Source of the DNA: DASQZK01 sp963809925
Lineage (GTDB): Bacteria; Bacteroidota; Bacteroidia; Bacteroidales; GCA-2748055
Assembly: GCA_963809925.1 (NCBI GenBank)
Contig: CAWELH010000006.1
Coordinates: 186,001 to 250,000, forward strand
Length of the DNA stretch: 64,000 bases
Reading direction: 5' to 3'
Positions 61,947-64,000 of this stretch are shown here, piece by piece. The position numbers and the translations under genes were made by a program. The notes under the pieces were generated by a model, which saw only the letters and a list, made by a program, of their open reading frames with translations, was not told where the DNA came from and searched no databases. Each line of letters begins with the position of its first letter. Position 1 is the stretch's first letter.

Positions 61947-62411
61947 TTACTTCTTAATGTATTCCTGCAAAATTTCACTTACACGTGCCGGTGTAAGCTC
62001 AGTATACGGTGTATCATTGATCAGCATTGCCGGAGCTTTATGACACCAACCGATGCAATTCGTCTCGAGCAAACTGAATTTTTTGTCTGAGGTTGTCTCC
62101 CCGACCTTAATCTTCAGTGTGTCCTGAATGGTCTGTAAAACCTCAATTTTACCTTTCATGGTACAACTTATGGTTTTGCATATCCTGATGATGTAGCGAC
62201 CTCTTTCCGTGGTGTCAAGAAATGAATAAAAGGAGGCCGTTCCGTAAACTTCTGCAGCAGCAATATCAAGTTCTCTGGCCACTTCGATCATCGAAACTTC
62301 ATCCAGATACCGGTACTCTTCAACAAGATCCTGCAGAATCGGAATCAGGCTCTCCCGTTTTCTTCCGTGTTTATCTGCAAGTTCTCTAACAAGATTTTCC
62401 TTTGCCGACAT
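61947..62411 (-). CDS. hydC: NuoE-like hydrogenase subunit (HydC)
   Basis: 154 residues, thioredoxin-like [2Fe-2S] protein. The four ligands have the CxxxxC...CxxxC pattern (CKTISC and NCIGWC). An N-terminal helical part (RESLIPILQDLVEEYRYL) matches the NuoE family. It passes electrons between the flavin subunit and the hydrogenase. First gene of hydCBA, directly behind two Rex-like operators. Confidence 0.93.
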   Translation of the reverse strand: MSAKENLVRELADKHGRKRESLIPILQDLVEEYRYLDEVSMIEVARELDIAAAEVYGTASFYSFLDTTERGRYIIRICKTISCTMKGKIEVLQTIQDTLKIKVGETTSDKKFSLLETNCIGWCHKAPAMLINDTPYTELTPARVSEILQEYIKK

Positions 62412-62455
62412 AACTAATTAATTTTTTCGTGGTTAATACTTAGGATCTCTCCATA

Positions 62456-62473
62456 TTGTTATTTCTATAACAA
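62456..62473. promoter_or_regulatory. Rex-like operator 1
   Basis: TTGTTATTTCTATAACAA: 18 bp with perfect TTGTTA/TAACAA half-sites, the form of the binding site of the redox repressor Rex, which senses NADH/NAD+. Located 45 bp upstream of the hydC start codon. It fits control of an NADH-linked hydrogenase. Confidence 0.65.
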
Positions 62474-62499
62474 TAACGCGTCATAAAGATATCCGTTAT

Positions 62500-62517
62500 T
62501 TGTGAATTCAATAACAA
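62500..62517. promoter_or_regulatory. Rex-like operator 2
   Basis: TTGTGAATTCAATAACAA: TTGTGA and TAACAA half-sites in the same 18-bp frame, 44 bp (about four helical turns) from operator 1. On the minus strand a TTG at its edge and TATCTTTA 17 bp downstream could be the hyd promoter, so Rex bound here would cover the -33 element. Confidence 0.55.
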
Positions 62518-62760
62518 TACTATGAATTTTTTCATAAGAGCATATAAATTCATATTTGATCTAAATTAAAAAAATAACTAATGCCTATATTTCAAGGATT
62601 TACATTATTCTTCACCTTCTATATTCTAAATAATTTTCGAGAATACAGAATCACTTTTAAGGGTTGAACAGGCATACAGGAAAGCCTTCACCGGAATTGT
62701 TCAATTTGCAGGGCATTGAATTATGTTTCCAATTGCGTTATTTTTATCTAAAAAATACCT

Positions 62761-63258
62761 ATGATCCTCTCTCATATCGTTGCTGTTTCAAAAAACTTTG
62801 TCATTGGCAGTAATAACCACCTTCCCTGGAAGATGCCGTCTGATGCCAGGTATTTTCATGATGTAACCATAGGGCATGCTGTCATTATGGGCAGAAAAAA
62901 CTATGAGGCCAACAAAAAAGCACTCCCCGGACGGACAAACATTGTGATTACAAGAAATAAAGCGTTCCTGCTGCCTGATGCCACTGTTGTCCATACCCTT
63001 GATGACGCCATATCAATGGCTGCCGGAATGAAGGAAGAAGAAGCCTTCATCGTTGGCGGTGGTGAGATTTACCGGCAATCGCTGGATCTGATTGACAGGA
63101 TATATATTACGGTTATCGATACCATCGTAAAGGGCGATACTTCCTATCCTTCCATCCGTTTTGATGATTATAACCTGATTTCGGAAAAACATTTTCAGGC
63201 AGACGACAGGAATCCGTTTGATTGGACGTATTATGTATTGGGAAAACGGGCGGGGTAA
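62761..63258 (+). CDS. folA: Dihydrofolate reductase
   Basis: 165 residues. Conserved blocks: IVAVSKNFVIGSNNHLPWKMPSD with the substrate Asp27-equivalent in the LPW..P.D region, VIMGRKNYEA, PGRTNIVITRN and EAFIVGGGEIYRQSL. It reduces dihydrofolate with NADPH for thymidylate and purine synthesis. Stand-alone here; thyA is not next to it. Confidence 0.94.
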   Translation: MILSHIVAVSKNFVIGSNNHLPWKMPSDARYFHDVTIGHAVIMGRKNYEANKKALPGRTNIVITRNKAFLLPDATVVHTLDDAISMAAGMKEEEAFIVGGGEIYRQSLDLIDRIYITVIDTIVKGDTSYPSIRFDDYNLISEKHFQADDRNPFDWTYYVLGKRAG

Positions 63259-63283
63259 TTATTTTGGAAAGATTGGTGTTGGT

Positions 63284-63311
63284 GTAGAGACGTTGCATGC
63301 AACGTCTCTAC
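63284..63311. repeat. REP-like perfect palindrome beside the RAYT gene
   Basis: A 28-bp perfect palindrome with arm GTAGAGACGTTGCA. Its last base is shared with the stop codon of the transposase gene. The start of a second copy (GTAGAGAC) closes the window at 63,993-64,000 on the other side of the gene. Confidence 0.8.
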
Positions 63312-63955
63312 TAATCCCAATTTACAGGATTTTCATGAATGTATTTTGTTATCCTGTCATATTCTTCAATATCCCTGATAATCCTGTCGTGAAAGCGTGC
63401 CTGCCATTCAAAATCCGGAAAAAATTGATGCACCATCTTGCTGACAGCCGATTTGTACGATCGTATAATTGCCGGCAGTGATCCTGCCGGTGGTGAAATG
63501 GAGGACATATACGGGTCTGGATGACGTGGATTATCAGATTTGCCGGTGTTATCGCAATTTTCATAATTTTTGGGAGGATGTATAAACGTCGTATGCAACG
63601 TCCCATCAATTTTGCCTATACAGGTGTCCGTTGCGGCACCAGTTTCAATATCCGTCCCTAAATCCTTCCAAAATCCCTTTTCATCTTTGCCCCTGATAAT
63701 CACTATACCATGAACATGACTCGGCATAATCACATATTCACCCAATCCCACATTTGAATAATGATGTGAAATTTCGCGCCAGCAACTTTCAGCACATACA
63801 CCTGCATTTGATAATTCCATATTTCCGTTTTTAATGCATCCCAACACACGGTTATGATATCGTACGTTGATGGTTACAAAATATGCCCCGGGTGATGTAT
63901 AATCCCATTTGGGATTCCGGGCGGATTCGATACGGTATTTATTTCTGAATTTCAT
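63311..63955 (-). CDS. REP-associated tyrosine transposase (RAYT, Y1/HUH)
   Basis: 214 residues. N-terminal GAYFVTINV, the HUH motif in VIMPSHVHGIVII (His80, His82) and the catalytic Tyr167 in IIRSYKSAVSKMV are followed by the typical end FHDRIIRDIEEYDRI, KYIHENPVNW. A ~70-residue low-complexity insert (about 88-158) separates the two halves. Such single-copy domesticated transposases act on REP hairpins. The flanking palindromes on both sides fit exactly. The gene is intact. Confidence 0.9.
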   Translation of the reverse strand: MKFRNKYRIESARNPKWDYTSPGAYFVTINVRYHNRVLGCIKNGNMELSNAGVCAESCWREISHHYSNVGLGEYVIMPSHVHGIVIIRGKDEKGFWKDLGTDIETGAATDTCIGKIDGTLHTTFIHPPKNYENCDNTGKSDNPRHPDPYMSSISPPAGSLPAIIRSYKSAVSKMVHQFFPDFEWQARFHDRIIRDIEEYDRITKYIHENPVNWD

Positions 63956-63992
63956 TCGGGTTGGTAAAATGTGTTTTGAAAATTATTATCGT

Positions 63993-64000
63993 GTAGAGAC
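63993..64000. repeat. Second REP-like palindrome, cut by the window end
   Basis: GTAGAGAC, preceded by GT, repeats the first bases of the palindrome at 63,284. The rest lies outside the window. Confidence 0.5.

Larger units (their letters stand above)
62412..62760. other. Intergenic region between divergent hydC and folA
   Basis: 349 bp without a supported gene. It contains two Rex-like operators near hydC (described separately), an AT-rich middle part, and the presumed folA promoter close to 62,740. No other structure seen. Confidence 0.7.

Overview
The window is from the chromosome of a Bacteroidota bacterium, most likely an anaerobic or facultative member of the Bacteroidales/Marinilabiliales. 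The evidence is: -7 promoter boxes of the TAnnTTTG type, a type IX secretion sorting domain, sphingolipid synthesis by a serine palmitoyltransferase, an argR-GNAT-argG cluster, an F-ATPase operon of the bactofilin-AtpZ-BEFHAG type without atpD/atpC, and a trimeric NADH-linked [FeFe]-hydrogenase. The genus cannot be fixed from the sequence alone.

Bases 1-10,940 are accessory DNA that I read as a decayed chromosomal integron. At its right edge (10,810-10,931) lies a C-terminal scrap of a tyrosine integrase, followed by an attI-like site at 10,687. From there a series of gene cassettes runs leftwards, all on the minus strand. Each stop codon lies within about 12 nt of an attC-like imperfect palindrome of about 130-140 bp with outer AAC...GTT cores. 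The cassettes (A to F) encode two tandem copies of a small two-gene module, a decayed beta-strand-rich protein and three small lipoproteins. Three attC sites are broken by mobile elements. An IS91-like element (tyrosine recombinase plus HUH transposase, about 2.43 kb) sits in attC-C. The end of a second copy sits at the same point of attC-F. A group II intron with a class-C-type reverse transcriptase sits in attC-E. A second, truncated intron copy is fused to the second IS copy at the left edge.

From 11.4 to 25.7 kb come envelope and metabolic genes: a ferric-reductase-like membrane protein, a lipoprotein, a Tat-exported glycosidase-like protein, an amidase, serine palmitoyltransferase with a short-chain dehydrogenase, a DUF1080 protein, a sigma/anti-sigma/von Willebrand A group, and the 3' part of a CotH/T9SS gene. 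From 25.8 to 33.5 kb an arginine/proline operon (argR, GNAT, argG, proC, argE, argH, proB, proA) is headed by two ARG-box-like palindromes spaced 21 bp centre to centre, with carB divergent beside it.

From 37.1 to 46.0 kb come the ATP synthase operon (bactofilin, AtpZ, AtpI-like, atpBEFHAG) and the yceD-rpmF-plsX-fabH group. From 46.2 to 53.2 kb lie a response regulator, a MacB-type ABC exporter pair, a class IV aminotransferase overlapping an L-2-hydroxyglutarate oxidase, a beta-barrel protein and tRNA-Val(GAC). From 53.3 to 64.0 kb lie a lipid kinase, an LTA-synthase-like sulfatase-fold protein, a prolyl-tRNA deacylase, a cytochrome c plus soluble sugar dehydrogenase pair, hydABC behind two Rex-like operators, folA, and a REP-associated transposase flanked by its palindromes.
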